From contig JARCOQ010000015.1 of assembly GCA_029207755.1 (NCBI GenBank), positions 620,001 through 684,000 on the forward strand: a DNA stretch of 64,000 nt. Reading direction: 5' to 3'. The position numbers and the translations under genes are program-made. The notes under the pieces are model-generated. The model was not told the DNA's origin, made no database searches, and worked only from the letters and a program-made list of their open reading frames with translations. This document shows, one piece after another, positions 11,701 through 22,805 of the stretch. The stretch comes from Chamaea fasciata. Its lineage: Eukaryota; Chordata; Aves; Passeriformes; Sylviidae. How positions within the stretch are numbered: position 1 is the stretch's first letter; the number at the start of each line of letters is the position of its first letter.

Positions 11701-11954
11701 AGTGAAGGATCTGAAATGGTTTTGTAACATATTGGCTGAAAACACACATTTTGAATGTGTTTTGTTCCTTTTACTGCTCTGTTTCATAGGGGTGCCTGGG
11801 GTTGCTCTGGGAGAAGGGGACATCAATTGTCACTTCGGGGTGGCCCAAGAGACTTGGGAGGAAAGATGTGAGAGTGCCTGGAGTGTCCTGCTCGCTGTGG
11901 TTTGCTCCAAGCAGTCCCAAAGGGAAGGTTCCCAGTGCCTCTGTTGTGATGGGG

Positions 11955-12165
11955 ACACAGCACTGGGCAGGAGGGATGTCCTCGGGCAGAAGGGACACTG
12001 GGCAGGGCAGGGGGATGTCCTTGGGCAGGGGGGCATTGGGCAGGGCAGGGGGGATGTTGGGCAGGGCAGGGGGGACGCTAGGCAGGGGGGATATCCTCGG
12101 GCAGGGAAGGGGGAATGTTGGACAGGGGGATGTTGGGCAGGGCAGGATGCACATCCTCGGGCACG
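11955..12165. repeat. imperfect G-rich repeat
   Basis: Degenerate tandem words GGGCAGGGCAGGGGGGATGT and CCTCGGGCAGG recur about ten times with variable spacing of roughly 17-25 bp. The + strand has many runs of three to six G, so it could form G-quadruplexes. The overlapping frames of 178 and 199 codons are artefacts. Confidence 0.75.
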
Positions 12166-12379
12166 GCCAGCACTGGGGGCTGTTCCCAGAGCTCAGGTGG
12201 GTGACAGCTGAGCAGGGGCTCATTCCCAGCCCTGGGAAGTGGCTGATCTCCAGAGCCCTGTCCTGGCCCTCGTCCTGTGGCAGCTCCTTTGCAAGCCAGG
12301 CTCTGTTTCAGAGCTGCTGTTTCCTATGCAGGCATCAAAGGAGCCTTTCCTGCCATCCTGCTGCTTCACCAGATGTTCT

Positions 12380-13085
12380 CCATTTTCTGCCAGTGCAGTG
12401 ATTTCTCCTCTCTAGGCATCCTGTAACTGCCTTCATCTCACTGATTTCACAGCACTCCCACGGCATCAAGAGCACTTTGAATTCTGGTCCCATCCTCCAG
12501 AGCTCTCGCAATCACTCCCAGCCTCCTGTCACCCACAGGTGCCATCAGCATCTCCTCTGCTCCAGCCCAGAGGGGGCAGGAGCTCCCTGAGGGTCCCCAT
12601 CAGCCTCCCATCTTCACAGGGAACACCAGTGACCGTCCTTGGGCTGGTGGCATTCACTGGGCTTCATTCTGACCTTATGATTTTATCCAGGCTGTGCTTT
12701 TGGAGTTTCCCCTGCGTGTTTGAGGACACCTGTTCACTGTGACACACCGTGTGTCACATGCCCTTGGTGATGGCCATTTGCCCCCCAGGACCTTCTCTCC
12801 CCCCGTGGCCTCCCCTTCCCTGACCAAGCCCTCCTGAAGCTGCATTTTATTTTCCGTTATTTATTCTGGAGGAATTGATAAACCTCTGCTGGCTCTGTCT
12901 CCTGGGCCACCATCTAATCCTCCAGGCGATGACAACTTGATTGGTGAAGAACAGATCCCAGACTCTTCCCAGCTGCTGAATGGAGCCATAATTTCTAAAT
13001 GCATCCTTGAAGATGGAGCAGAGCTTGTCCTTCTCCAGGGGCTGGTCTTTAATCAGCCCAGTTGTCTCTTCAGTATTGAAAACTG
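12380..13085 (-). mobile_element. old CR1/L3-like LINE reverse-transcriptase remnant
   Basis: The + strand holds words in the order expected for the reverse complement of a CR1/L3-type ORF2: GTCACCCACAGGTGCCATCA near 12529, CACCAGTGACCGTCC near 12624, ATTGATAAACCTCTGCTGGC near 12873, and GATTGGTGAAGAACAGATCC then CAGACTCTTCCCAG to about 12973. I recognised these by memory of the family, not by alignment. The copy is ancient, full of small gaps and non-coding. A stop-free + frame around 12930-13080 is coincidental. Confidence 0.55.
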
Positions 13086-13870
13086 CTTTTCATTGTAAAA
13101 TGCAAAAGAAAACCCCACATTTGGAAATGAGCCGTTTGCCTTGTTCTTGGTGTGTAGATTAGGGCCCAATGTTTTGGGTGCTGCAGAAATCCTGTGAGTG
13201 ATATTCCCTGCTCTGGAAAACTTTAATATTAAGCAGGCAAGGTAAGGAAGCAACTGAAAGGACTGAAAACAGACACCAGGGGATTAACTGAATTGCTGAG
13301 GCATAGATCAGTGTCACGATGGAGATTAAAAGTCAGTCTCTCTGAAATCCAGAAGAAAACTTTGCTGTTGCTCTGATGGCTTTTTTTGATGGGCTGTGGA
13401 AAATACAGAAAAATGAAACTGGTCCCTTGAAAACATTCCAAGTTGAAGGATAACGTGAAATGTGATTTTTATAATTTCAAAGATGGAGATTTTAGAGATT
13501 CACTAATATCCCAATAAGAACTCTCAGAACAGATTTTTTTTTTATATTCTGTATTTGGACTTTCAGTGCAGAAAAAACCTACTGATATACTTGTCTCATA
13601 ATGTTAGCAAAAAAAAAACAAACTTGGAGAAAGCTGAATTTCATCTTCCTCGATTATTGTGGATACAAACAAAAAGTGGTTATGAATCATTTTTCCTTGA
13701 TAGAATGAATTTATTTGTCCTTTTATTTTACTGGAGTGTCTGCTGGAATTGAAGTTGTTGATTAATGACGTGCAGGAAATAAGGCTGGAGAAATTGGCTT
13801 TTGCAGCCCAGGGAACTCTGCAGGGCTGTGGGGCTGTAACAGGACCCCGAACAGGGCTGGGGTACAAACA
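13086..13870. other. unique AT-rich DNA, no gene seen
   Basis: AT-rich sequence with short A and T runs near 13533 and 13608. No tandem repeat or mobile-element motif until the 33-bp array starts. Confidence 0.4.
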
Positions 13871-13872
13871 CC

Positions 13873-15296
13873 CCTGGCAGGACATGTGTGGGACAAGGAT
13901 CACCCCTGGCAGGACATGTGTGGGACAAGGATCACCCCTGGCAGGACGTGTGGGGACAGGGATCACCCCTGGCAGGACGTGTGTGGGACAGTGATCACTC
14001 CTGCCAGGAGGTGTGTGGGACAAGGATCACCCCTGGCAGGACATGTGTGGGACAAGGATCACCCCTGGCAGGACATGTGTGGGACAGTGATCACTCCTGC
14101 CAGGAGGTGTGTGGGGACAGGGATCACCCCTGGCAGGACGTGTGTGGGGACAGGGATCACCCCTGGCAGGACGTGTGTGGGGACAGGGATCACCCCTGGC
14201 AGGACGTGTGTGGGGACAGGGATCACCCCTGGCAGGACGTGTGTGGGGACAGGGATCACCCCTGGCAGGACGTGTGTGGGGACAGGGATCACCCCTGGCA
14301 GGACGTGTGTGGGGACAGGGATCACCCCTGGCAGGACGTGTGTGGGGACAGGGATCACCCCTGGCAGGACGTGTGTGGGGACAGGGATCACCCCTGGCAG
14401 GACATGTGTGGGGACAGGGATCACCCCTGGCAGGACATGTGTGGGACAAGGATCACCCCTGGCAGGACATGTGTGGGACAAGGATCACCCCTGGCAGGAC
14501 GTGTGTGGGACAGTGATCACTCCTGGCAGGGGTGGGTGTGGGGACAGGGATCACCCCTGGCAGGGGTGGGTGTGGGGACAGGGATCACCCCTGGCAGGAC
14601 GTGTGTGGGACAGTGATCACTCCTGGCAGGGGTGGGTGTGGGGACAGGGATCACCCCTGGCAGGACATGTGTGGGACAGTGATCACTCCTGCCAGGAGGT
14701 GTGTGGGGACAGGGATCACCCCTGGCAGGACGTGTGGGGACAGGGATCACCCCTGGCAGGACGTGTGTGGGACAGTGATCACTCCTGGCAGGGGTGGGTG
14801 TGGGGACAGGGATCACCCCTGGCAGGAGGTGTGTGGGGACAGGGATCACCCCTGGCAGGACGTGTGTGGGACAGTGATCACTCCTGGCAGGGGTGGGTGT
14901 GGGGACAGGGATCACCCCTGGCAGGAGGTGTGTGGGGACAGGGATCACCCCTGGCAGGACGTGTGTGGGACAGTGATCACTCCTGGCAGGGGTGGGTGTG
15001 GGGACAGGGATCACCCCTGGCAGGACGTGTGTGGGGACAGGGATCACCCCTGGCAGGAGGTGTGTGGGGACAGGGATCACCCCTGGCAGGACGTGTGTGG
15101 GGACAGGGATCACCCCTGGCAGGACGTGTGGGGACAGGGATCACCCCTGGCAGGACGTGTGTGGGACAGTGATCACTCCTGGCAGGGGTGGGTGTGGGGA
15201 CAGGGATCACCCCTGCCAGGAGGTGTGTGGGGACAGGGATCACCCCTGGCAGGACGTGTGTGGGGACAGGGATCACTCCTGGCAGGAGTGGGTGTG
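13873..15296. repeat. 33-bp minisatellite array
   Basis: About 43 tandem copies of a 33-bp unit: GTGTGGGGACAGGGATCACC followed by CCTGGCAGGACGT. Unit variants include a 32-bp form with the palindrome GTGATCAC (GGGACAGTGATCACTCC), a GGGGTGGGTGTGG form of about 34 bp and an AGGTGTGTGG form. Around 14761, 14860 and 14959 these alternate in an exact 99-bp higher-order period. Because 33 is a multiple of three, frames stay open on both strands (428 codons on +, translating to repeats of VCGDRDHPWQD). These are not genes. Confidence 0.97.
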
Positions 15297-15299
15297 GAA

Positions 15300-15560
15300 A
15301 GGTGTTGGGTGAAGTTCTTCAGGGACCTGCCTGTCAGCGATAACTGCTGCAGTCGTTCTGCTGGAAGCATGAACAGACCCCGTGGGGGCTGTCAGCACCA
15401 TCATCTCCCAGCATCTCCTGTCTCTGGCACAATAGTGGAGCCGGTGCAGTCCAGACTTTCAGACACAGGTGGAGTAGAGGCTGGGGGAGGTGGCAGGGGA
15501 CACGAGGGTGGCTTTTGAGAGGGCTCACACAGGCCGCCGTGCCCATCCCCTGGCACTGTC
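15300..15560. other. unique spacer before CpG island
   Basis: Non-repetitive sequence between the 33-bp array and the CpG-rich region. No gene or element recognised. Confidence 0.4.
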
Positions 15561-16400
15561 CCGCACTTGGCTGCTACCTTTTTATTTTACCTCCTTCCTC
15601 ATCCTTCTTTTTCCTCGCCCAGCTTGTCCTTTGCCTCTCGGGGTATAAATTCTCCCTGGCGCTGTTTCCCGACCTGCCCCTCACACTCGCAATCACCAAA
15701 TCCGGCTCTGCCAGACAAGCGCTTCCCTCCCATCCTCCCTGCCTGCGGAGCCGGGCTGCTCCTCAAATAGCTCCGTTTTCCTGCCTGAGTGGGTTCCGTG
15801 ACATTCGCAGCCTTTTCGCGAGCGCTGCCACACTCCATGAAGCATTCATCATCCCCGTGCCTGTGGCACCGCCGTCCCAACGCCCTCGTTTGTCACCGCG
15901 CCGGCGGCAGCTCCAGCTCCCGGGGCAGGGGGGATCTGTTCTCGCTTTCTGCCTCCCTCCTCCTCCTCCTCCTCCTCTCCCCTCTCCGTCAGCCCCGGCG
16001 TTACCAGCGTTACAAGGCAGTAACAAATGCTGATCTGTGCGGCTGTTCGCTGCGACTGGGCAAGGTTTTTTTGTGCGGAAAAGGTGTGCAGAGAGAGGAA
16101 ATGTTTGTGCTGCTCTCGCAGAGGCACAGCGGCGGGTGAGCAGCATCCTCCGAGCTCCGTGGGTTAGTCTGGAGGCGGGCGGCTGCTCACACAGGCGCCT
16201 CCCGAGGGTGCCCGGGGCCGCAGCAGTGTCACCCACCCGCGGGCAGCCGGTTATTCCGGCTGCTGGAGGCGAGGGCTGACCCACAAATCGGGACCCATGT
16301 CGGCGATTTGCATAACGTGCGAAAACGGGATGTGGAAACCTCCCCTCTGCAGCCCCGGCCCGGCACCCGCCGCAGCCCGGCGGGCAGGGCTTCCCCTGGG
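15561..16400 (+). promoter_or_regulatory. CpG island, candidate promoter
   Basis: This is among the densest CpG stretches in the window. I count about 45 CpGs by hand in 15841-16380, close to what base composition predicts, so CpG is not depleted. A TATA-like GGGTATAAAT lies at 15641-15650. A donor-like GGCGG/GTGAGC is at 16135-16136. An open + frame from ATG 15789 reaches that donor but its peptide has no known domain and includes a CTC-repeat leucine run (15957-15977). It could be the promoter and first exon of a coding or non-coding RNA, or an orphan CpG island. Direction is inferred from the TATA box and donor only. Confidence 0.5.
15644..15650 (+). promoter_or_regulatory. TATA-like box
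   Basis: TATAAAT preceded by CTCGGGG, just inside the left part of the CpG island. If used, initiation would be expected about 30 bp downstream, near 15675. Short AT matches are common by chance; the CpG context is what makes it worth noting. Confidence 0.25.
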
Positions 16401-16410
16401 CTCCCGGGGC

Positions 16411-16930
16411 CGGGATGGGGACACGGCTGGGATGGGGACAGGGATGGGATGGGGACAGGGATGGGATGGGGACAGGGCTGGGATGGGGACAGGGATGGGA
16501 TGGGAACAGGGCTGGGATGGGGATACGGCTGGGATGGGGACAGGGATGGGATGGGAACAGGGATGGGATGGGGACAGGGATGGGATGGGGACAGGGCCGG
16601 GATGGGGACAGGGATGGGATGGGCTGGGATGGGATGGGGACAGGGATGGGATGGGCTGGGATGGGGACAGGGCCGGGATGGGGACAGGGATGGGATGGGC
16701 TGGGATGGGATGGGGACAGGGGTGGGATGGGCTGGGATGGGGACAGGGCCGGGATGGGGACAGGGCCGGGATGGGGACAGGGATGGGATGGGGACAGGGC
16801 TGGGATGGGACACGGCTGGGATGGGGACAGGGATGGGATGGGGACAGGGCCGGGATGAGGATGGGGCCGGGATGGGGACAGGGATGGGATGGGGACAGGG
16901 ATGGGATGGGGACAGGGATGGGATGGGCTC
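16411..16930. repeat. 17-bp G-rich minisatellite
   Basis: About 30 tandem copies of a 17-bp unit, GATGGGGACAGGGATGG, with GGGCTGGGATG, GGGCCGGGATG and GGAACAGGG variants. The period was measured from GGGGACAGG at 16451 and 16468. The + strand is almost C-free and full of GGG and GGGG runs, so G-quadruplex formation is plausible. It starts within about 15 bp of the CpG island. The frames of 147-276 codons on both strands are artefacts. Confidence 0.95.
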
Positions 16931-16934
16931 TCCA

Positions 16935-18060
16935 GCAGTGGCCGCAGCGCCGTTTCTGCCTCTAAACACCCCTCTCCTCAGGCTGCCATCCTCCATGCAG
17001 GGTAGGAGGTGTTTCCCTGCAGAAACCCTTTCTGTGGAAAAAGGGCATTCACTTGACAAGCCAATTTGCCATTGAAAAAAAAAGTCCTGACCTTAAAAAA
17101 TTAATTAGTTTTGTCCGTTTGCTGGAAGTTCTTCCCTAAGACCTGCACCGGCTAAGTCCACTGGGATCCTTCCTTTGACTTGAGCAGGAGTTCAAGCAAA
17201 TCTTGTCACAAAAATAACTGGAATCAATACTCAGACTTCATCCTAGAGAATGGGAAGTGTGATCATGTGGTAACTGCAATTTTCACTCCCGATCTACTTT
17301 TTACATTGTCAGAACTGATGAAGCATTTTATGGGAGGAAAGAGAAAAACCAACAAATCAGGGAGTGTATTCCCCTAGGCTGATGAGTGCATGTGGTGTGA
17401 TAAACTGCTGTTATTAATCTCAGTTGGGGGCAAATAATGGCTTCAGAGTAGGAAAAAAAAAAGGCCACAAAAACAACCCCCAACCTCTTGGAAAAATTTC
17501 TTGAACATAAAAGCAAAATAATGGCAGTGGTTCCATGAGGCTTTGTGTGTAATGGTCCAAAATACTCCCAGGCACCGAATGAGGGTTTGGGTGCCGTTAC
17601 TTCTGTGTATTAAAAACAGCTCTGGGTACCAAAGCATGACACGACGATATTTACAGTGAGTAACCGTTCCTTTCTGTGTCTGGCTCAGCCAGGCTGTCCA
17701 GGGCAGGGCTTTGGGGGATGCTGCCATGGGGTCTGCCTGGACATGTATAATTCATTTAATCTTAAATCAATTTACAGTATCAATAATGAAGCACTTCTTA
17801 ATGGGCTTTCGACTGGTCAAGTGTCAAGGCAGATTGTGCAGCCTGGGGGGAAAGGAGAGGAGCAACTCCCTGCTTGCATAAGCTCCTTGTAGATCATGAA
17901 TAAATCATTCTCTCCGGCTGGCAACTCCTTCACACCGCTCGAAGATTTCTGAAGTAACTTCCTGCTAGTTTAACTTGTGCCTGAACTTTCAAAGCAGCCT
18001 CATCCTCTAAAGAAAAAGCACCCAATCTCTGTGCTGCTCTTACCTTTTGTTACAGGAGCA
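16935..18060. other. unique DNA, no gene seen
   Basis: Mostly AT-rich, non-repetitive sequence, with short A runs near 17074-17100 and 17452-17463. No supported gene. Confidence 0.4.
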
Positions 18061-18062
18061 GA

Positions 18063-18165
18063 ATAGTAGAAACGTGGAATCTAGAACTGTAGAATCCTTT
18101 GGGTTGGAAAGGACCTTTAGGGTCCTCCAGTCCAAGTGTTGCCCACTGGGGCCCTGCCGGTGCTC
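18063..18165 (-). mobile_element. CR1 LINE 3' end fragment
   Basis: TAGAATCCTTTGGGTTGGAA and AGGACCTTTAGGGTCCTCCA are the reverse complement of a CR1 3' end. Upstream on the + strand, AGTAGAAACGTGGAATCTAG and AACTGTAGAAT look like worn copies of the 8-bp CR1 terminal repeat. The subfamily differs from the copies at 0.2 and 32.3 kb. Confidence 0.7.
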
Positions 18166-19085
18166 TGTGCGCAGGCTGGTGAGGCGGTGCTGGTGTCTGA
18201 GATCTCTCCTTCACTTCCCAGCTGAGTTCCCATTGCATTTCAAGGCCACGGGAAAATGACTTTTGCTGCTCCTTCCATTTCATATTCATTCATCATTTCC
18301 ATATGGTAACTGCACAGAGTTGTGCCATGTGTTATTCAGCGCAGCCACACAGAAAGCTGCTAAAGATAAAAATCCTTTTTTTTTCTCAGAACCAGAAACG
18401 AGGAGCTGTTTCTTGTCACGCTTCAAGAGAGTGAAAAGTAGCACTGGCTCAGACCTGTGGGCTGCAGTTTTCCCATTCCTCATATGTCCTTGAGCTATCA
18501 GAAAGTTTTCTTGCTCATACTGGATTGAAAGTGGGAGCTTTTGAAGATTTTCTTGGGAAAACAACAACAAAAAAGATGGTCGGTGCAGAGCCAATGACTC
18601 GATGTGAGGTCACGAGCACGTTTTTTTGCAAATCGATTCTGTTTCGGTTTGGTAGCAGCAGCCTGGGTGTCAGGAGCTGTGTGACACTGGGACCATGCCA
18701 GGGTTTGGGGCAGAGCTCTGCCAGCCCTGGGTTCCAGCTGGGCTCTGGCAGCTGGGGCTGTGCTGGCACTCAGGGAACACTCAGACATCGCTGGTGGGGC
18801 TCTGCTGTCCTCACCTGTGAGCAGGCATCTTCTTGAGCCGTGTGTGCTCCTCCTGCTTTGGGAAAAGCACTTGTAGCCCCTAAACACGAGGGTTTGGGAT
18901 GTTTGTCCTCAGTTAAGGAGTTTGTTTTTTTCCCAGATGCCGGCGTCTCTGCTAGCTGAGCCTGATCCTGGATCCCTCTCAGCGCTTCCTGCAGAGAGAT
19001 GGAGGCAGGAGCAGAGTTTGGGTTTGGGTGTGGGTGGAGCAGATTTGTCGCATTTGCAGCTTCCCACTGCCCTGGCCAGGGGCTG
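18166..19085. other. unique DNA, no gene seen
   Basis: Mixed composition. Short overlapping frames on both strands have no recognisable motif. No repeat until 19.09 kb. Confidence 0.4.
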
Positions 19086-19088
19086 CAC

Positions 19089-19292
19089 AGGTGGTGTTCC
19101 CCTCGTGGTGCTCCCCTCGTGTTCTCCTCGTGGTGTTCTCCTTGTGGTGTTCTCCTCGTGGTGTTCTCATGGTTTTCCCCTCGTGGTGTTCTCCACATGG
19201 TGTTCCCCTCATGGTGTTCTCCTTGTGTTCTCCTCGTGGTGTTCTCCCCGTGGTTTTCCCCTCGTGGTGTTCTCCTCGTGGTGTTCCCTCGT
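19089..19292. repeat. 14-15-bp minisatellite
   Basis: About 14 imperfect copies of GTGGTGTTCTCCTC, with CATGG and CCCCTC variants; a 14-bp period is seen at 19144 and 19158. The strand is pyrimidine-biased. Translations such as a minus-strand run of RGEHHEENT are repeat artefacts. Confidence 0.9.
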
Positions 19293-19930
19293 TCCCAGCC
19301 CGTTGCAGGAGCAGGTCTCCATGCAGCTCCTGCACAGGGGAGGGTGTCTCAGAGGCGGCTGGCTGTGTCAGGGCGATGCTTTGGGCCCCTGCAGCCTAAC
19401 CTGTGTCAGTTCAGAGCCCACAGGAAAAGCCCGGCGTGCCCTGGCTGCAGGACAGCCCCCAGCGGCCCCACAGGGGTGGGGATCAGGCAGGGAGGGAAGA
19501 TCCCTCTGACCTGCAGGAGGGGCAGGGCGGGTGCTGAGGTGGGGCTGGGCACCAGTGCTGGCAGCAGCCCGTGCTGGGGGATGGTGGCCCGGCCACCCCG
19601 GCGTGCTGTGTCACCACCAGCCCAGGCAGGGAGGGGCTGGGCAGAGCCGGGCTGGAGGAAAGCCCAGGGAGGGCTGCAGGGGGGACCAGCTGCAGGGATG
19701 TGTTTTCCCATCTCAGCGTAGTTTGTGGGTTGATAGGGACTTGTAAAGGCACTATTTTTTTCTGGAGAAGAGGCAGTGGGAATGAAGGTGGGGAGTGGTG
19801 ACGACAAAAGGTGGGTGGTGAGTGCTTCTCACGGGTTTCCACCACAGCCGGTTTCTCCCTGCACCACCCTGCTCTGGGGCTCCAGTCCTGCATGGACAGC
19901 TGAGGTTGCTGCTGGGGAGGAGGATGAGGA
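19293..19930. other. unique GC-rich DNA, no gene seen
   Basis: GC-rich and G-biased to about 19700. The frames in it (up to about 240 codons, shared with the minisatellite) have no recognised domain. Confidence 0.4.
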
Positions 19931-19934
19931 GGGA

Positions 19935-20017
19935 TGGGCTTGGCAGTGCCGGTTTCACGGTTGGACTCCTTCATCTTAGAGGTCTTTTCCAGCCTGAAAT
20001 GATTCTGTGATTCTCTG
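19935..20017 (+). mobile_element. CR1 LINE 3' end
   Basis: GGTTGGACTCCTTCATCTTA, GAGGTCTTTTCCAGCCTGAA and ATGATTCTGTGATTCT follow the CR1 3' terminus in the sense direction, including about two ATTCTGTG-type terminal repeats at 20000-20015. Very short 5'-truncated copy. Confidence 0.8.
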
Positions 20018-20683
20018 GCTGTCCCAGGCCCAGGGAGTGGTCTGGCAGCACCAGGCACTCACTTTCCAAACCAGGAGCTTTCTCACTCTGCATGTGGGAG
20101 CTCAGCTCCCCCAGGGCTGCTCCTGGTGGGGTTTGGGACTGGCACCCTGCGAGAACAGGCTGCATCACACTCACACATCAGAGCTGCCGTGGGGCCCAGC
20201 AGGGTGACAAATGCTCTGCAAAACACAGAGAAGCAAAGACAGAAGATGTAGAGGAAAAAAAGAACATTTACATTTTTTACTTGGAGGAGTAAAATAAACA
20301 TGGGAACGTTTCCCAGGAGAGGAGCTTGTTGTGGTGTCGATGCAAAGCTGCAGTTGCTGCCTGTGAGGTATTTGCAGAAACATGTCAGTCTGCTGTGGAT
20401 TGCTGGGGCACCCCGGGCTCAGCTGTCCCAAGCTGGCCACGGACTTAACCTTTTCCTAAAACTATAACAAGAACAATCGAACAGGGAAAGCCAGGTTTCA
20501 GTTCCTTGATTATTCTTTTGCTGATACCTCAGCCAAAAATGTAACATCCTTGAGTCTACTGAGAAAGCAGGAGATGGTGTTTGCACTGCAGCAGCACAGG
20601 CAGCTCTGCTGGGCAGGATGGTGGCTCCTTGCAGTGCCTGATTGCCAGGGCTGCATGGGCTGGGCTCACCAGGGTGAGTGGTG
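20018..20683. other. unique DNA, no gene seen
   Basis: No repeat family recognised. A-rich tract near 20250-20300. Confidence 0.4.
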
Positions 20684-21258
20684 GGCACCACGGGCACTGC
20701 TGCATCCACCCAGGGTGGACACCACAGGCACTGCTGCATCCACCCAGGGTGGGCACCAGGGGCACTGCTGCATCCATCCAGGCTGGCACCACAGGCACTG
20801 CTGCATCCACCCAGGGTGGGCACCAGGGGCACTGCTCCATCCATCCAGGGTGGACACCACGGGCACTGCTGCATCCATCCAGGGTGGACACCACAGGCAC
20901 TGCTGCATCCACCCAGGGTGGGCACCACAGGCACTGCTGCATCCATCCAGGGTGGGCACCAGGGGCACAGCTCCATCCCTCACAGGGAGGGCACCACGGG
21001 CACTGCTCCATCCATCCAGGGTGGACACCACGGGCACTGCTGCATCCACCCAGGGTGGGCACCACGGGCACTGCTCCATCCCTCACAGGGTGGGCACCAC
21101 AGGCACTGCTGCATCCATCCAGGGTGGGCACCACAGGCACTGCTGCATCCACCCAGGGTGGGCACCAGGGGCACGGCTTCATCCATCCAGGATGGGAACC
21201 ATGGGCACTGCTCCATCCACCCAGGGTGGGCACCACGGGCACGGCTCCATCTACCCAG
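20684..21258. repeat. 34-bp minisatellite array
   Basis: About 17 tandem copies of a 34-bp unit: CACCACAGGCACTGCTGCAT followed by CCACCCAGGGTGGG. The period was measured from TGCATCC at 20701 and 20735. Variants read CCATCCATCCAGG and CCATCCCTCACAGGG. Frames are open on both strands for up to about 250 codons, as expected of a stop-free repeat. Confidence 0.95.
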
Positions 21259-22690
21259 GTGATTCCCTGTGCTGAGGGCTCAGCACTCCCTCCTGACTCA
21301 CTGTGTCCTACTTTCAGCTTGTCGTGCCTGTAGTGCTTCAGTGCAGTTATTTAATTCAGGTAATTATGGGAATAATAACTCGGGAAAGGTTAAACTCGAT
21401 GAACTGGGGGGTGACTGTGGCTTTTGGCACTGACCTGATGAGCGTGGCGCAGATACTTATTGGTGGGAAACTTGCAGATTCCGTACATTTTAATCCCAAG
21501 CACATTTCTGTCTCTCACAGCAGCTCTTTGATTAGTGGTGCTCACCTCAGGGTCAGAACGTGGAGAGAAAATCATCCGTCAGAGGCTGAGCTCTGCTGGG
21601 GCTGGGTGTGAGCAGGCAGGAGGGCGATGAGGGAGGTGGGCATCCGAGGCCACTCGGGGCTGCCCTTGTGCCATCTCTTTTCCCAGGCAATGAGGAAGAT
21701 CCCACAAGGTGCTGATTTATTTGCTCTGTTCTGTGAGGCACAAACACGACGGAGCTGCCGGGTTTGCCATCCCTTGGTGCCCGCTTGGGTGATGGTCTCG
21801 AAACTGCTGGGAGCAGCTGGTGGGAAGTGGGGCTCCGTGTGGGATGGGGGTGGAAGGAGCAGGAACTGTCCCAGGGATGGGTTCTGCTGTCCTGGCCCTC
21901 GCCGCTGGCGGTGAGACAACCTGCCGTGGTCGGATCATCTCCAGAAGGGACAAAAGGAGGTGTCAGCAGGAGAAAGGAGAGTGCTCTGCTCATGCATTCC
22001 TGATCTCTGTGATGAGGCAGACACCACAGAGAAGGAATTCCTGGAACTGCATCCCGGGGCAGCCACGGCATTACAGACATTTCCTGTGTGCCCTGCATTG
22101 TCCCCAGTCAAACTGTGACCCGGTGGAGCTGGGCTGTGGAGGAATGAGGATTTCATGGTAAGAAGGAATTCCCTGGTCTGTTCTTGACCTGACAACTCCC
22201 TGTGGAATTGAGATTAGTTCTTTTGACTCTGACTTTAAGAGGTGGGACAATAATTCTGACTTTAGGGGGATAGTGTAAATTGTAATTAATTTCTATTTCC
22301 AAAGCATTTTTGCATCTTCAGAGGTCTCTGCCTTGAAATGATACATCCTTACTTATTTTCATTGCATGAGCAATGCAGAGAATAATACAAAATGTTATTT
22401 ATTGATGCATTTTAATGTTGAAAATGTAAATTCACTTCCACATTTGCAATATTTTTCGTTTGTTTCCCTCAAACCTTCAGACAGATGTTTCTGATTATAA
22501 AAGCTTAAAGGCCTAGATTTTTCTGGCCTCAGTAGCATTAGTGAATTTATCTGCACCTGGGTGCCAGGCAAAGAGAGAGGAGTTCAGTCAGCAAGTTCCC
22601 AGCTCTCCTGGAAATCAGATTATACTGGATGCACTGAGATAGATGGTGAAGAACCGGCAAAGCTGGGGAAGGCAGCGCCTCGTGTGTGGC
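21259..22690. other. unique DNA, no gene seen
   Basis: GC-rich to about 22150, then AT-rich from 22200 to 22560 with repeat-free words such as AATGTTATTTATTGATGCAT. The AT-rich part may be a conserved block. No exon supported. Confidence 0.35.
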
Positions 22691-22697
22691 ACTGGCA

Positions 22698-22792
22698 CAT
22701 CCCTCCCTCCCTCCCTCCCTCCCTCCCTCTCTCTCTCTCCCTCCCTCCCTCCCTCCCGCCCTCCCGCCCTCCCTCTCTCTCTCTCCTCGGGG
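22698..22792. repeat. CCCT/CT microsatellite
   Basis: A pure pyrimidine + strand (apart from two G) made of (CCCT)n, (CT)n, (CCCT)n, CCCGCCCTCCCG and (CT)n blocks. It is a mixed tetra- and dinucleotide tract. Frames through it translate to PPSLPPSL runs and are artefacts. Confidence 0.95.
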
Positions 22793-22805
22793 GGCTCTGC
22801 CTCCC

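Noticed and set aside
12913..13085. A stop-free + strand stretch reading GDDNLIGEEQIPDSSQLL
   Set aside because: It lies antisense to the old CR1/L3-like remnant and has no splice context, so it is more likely chance.
13886..15172. A 428-residue protein with an 11-residue repeat
   Set aside because: The period of 33 bp keeps every frame in phase. The minus strand is also open, and there is no sign of a promoter, codon bias or splice sites.
13873..15296. CRISPR array
   Set aside because: Units are contiguous with no unique spacers, there are no cas genes, and the sequence is vertebrate.
18770..19335. Charged minus-strand peptides with RGEHHEENT repeats
   Set aside because: They translate the 14-bp minisatellite and nothing outside it.
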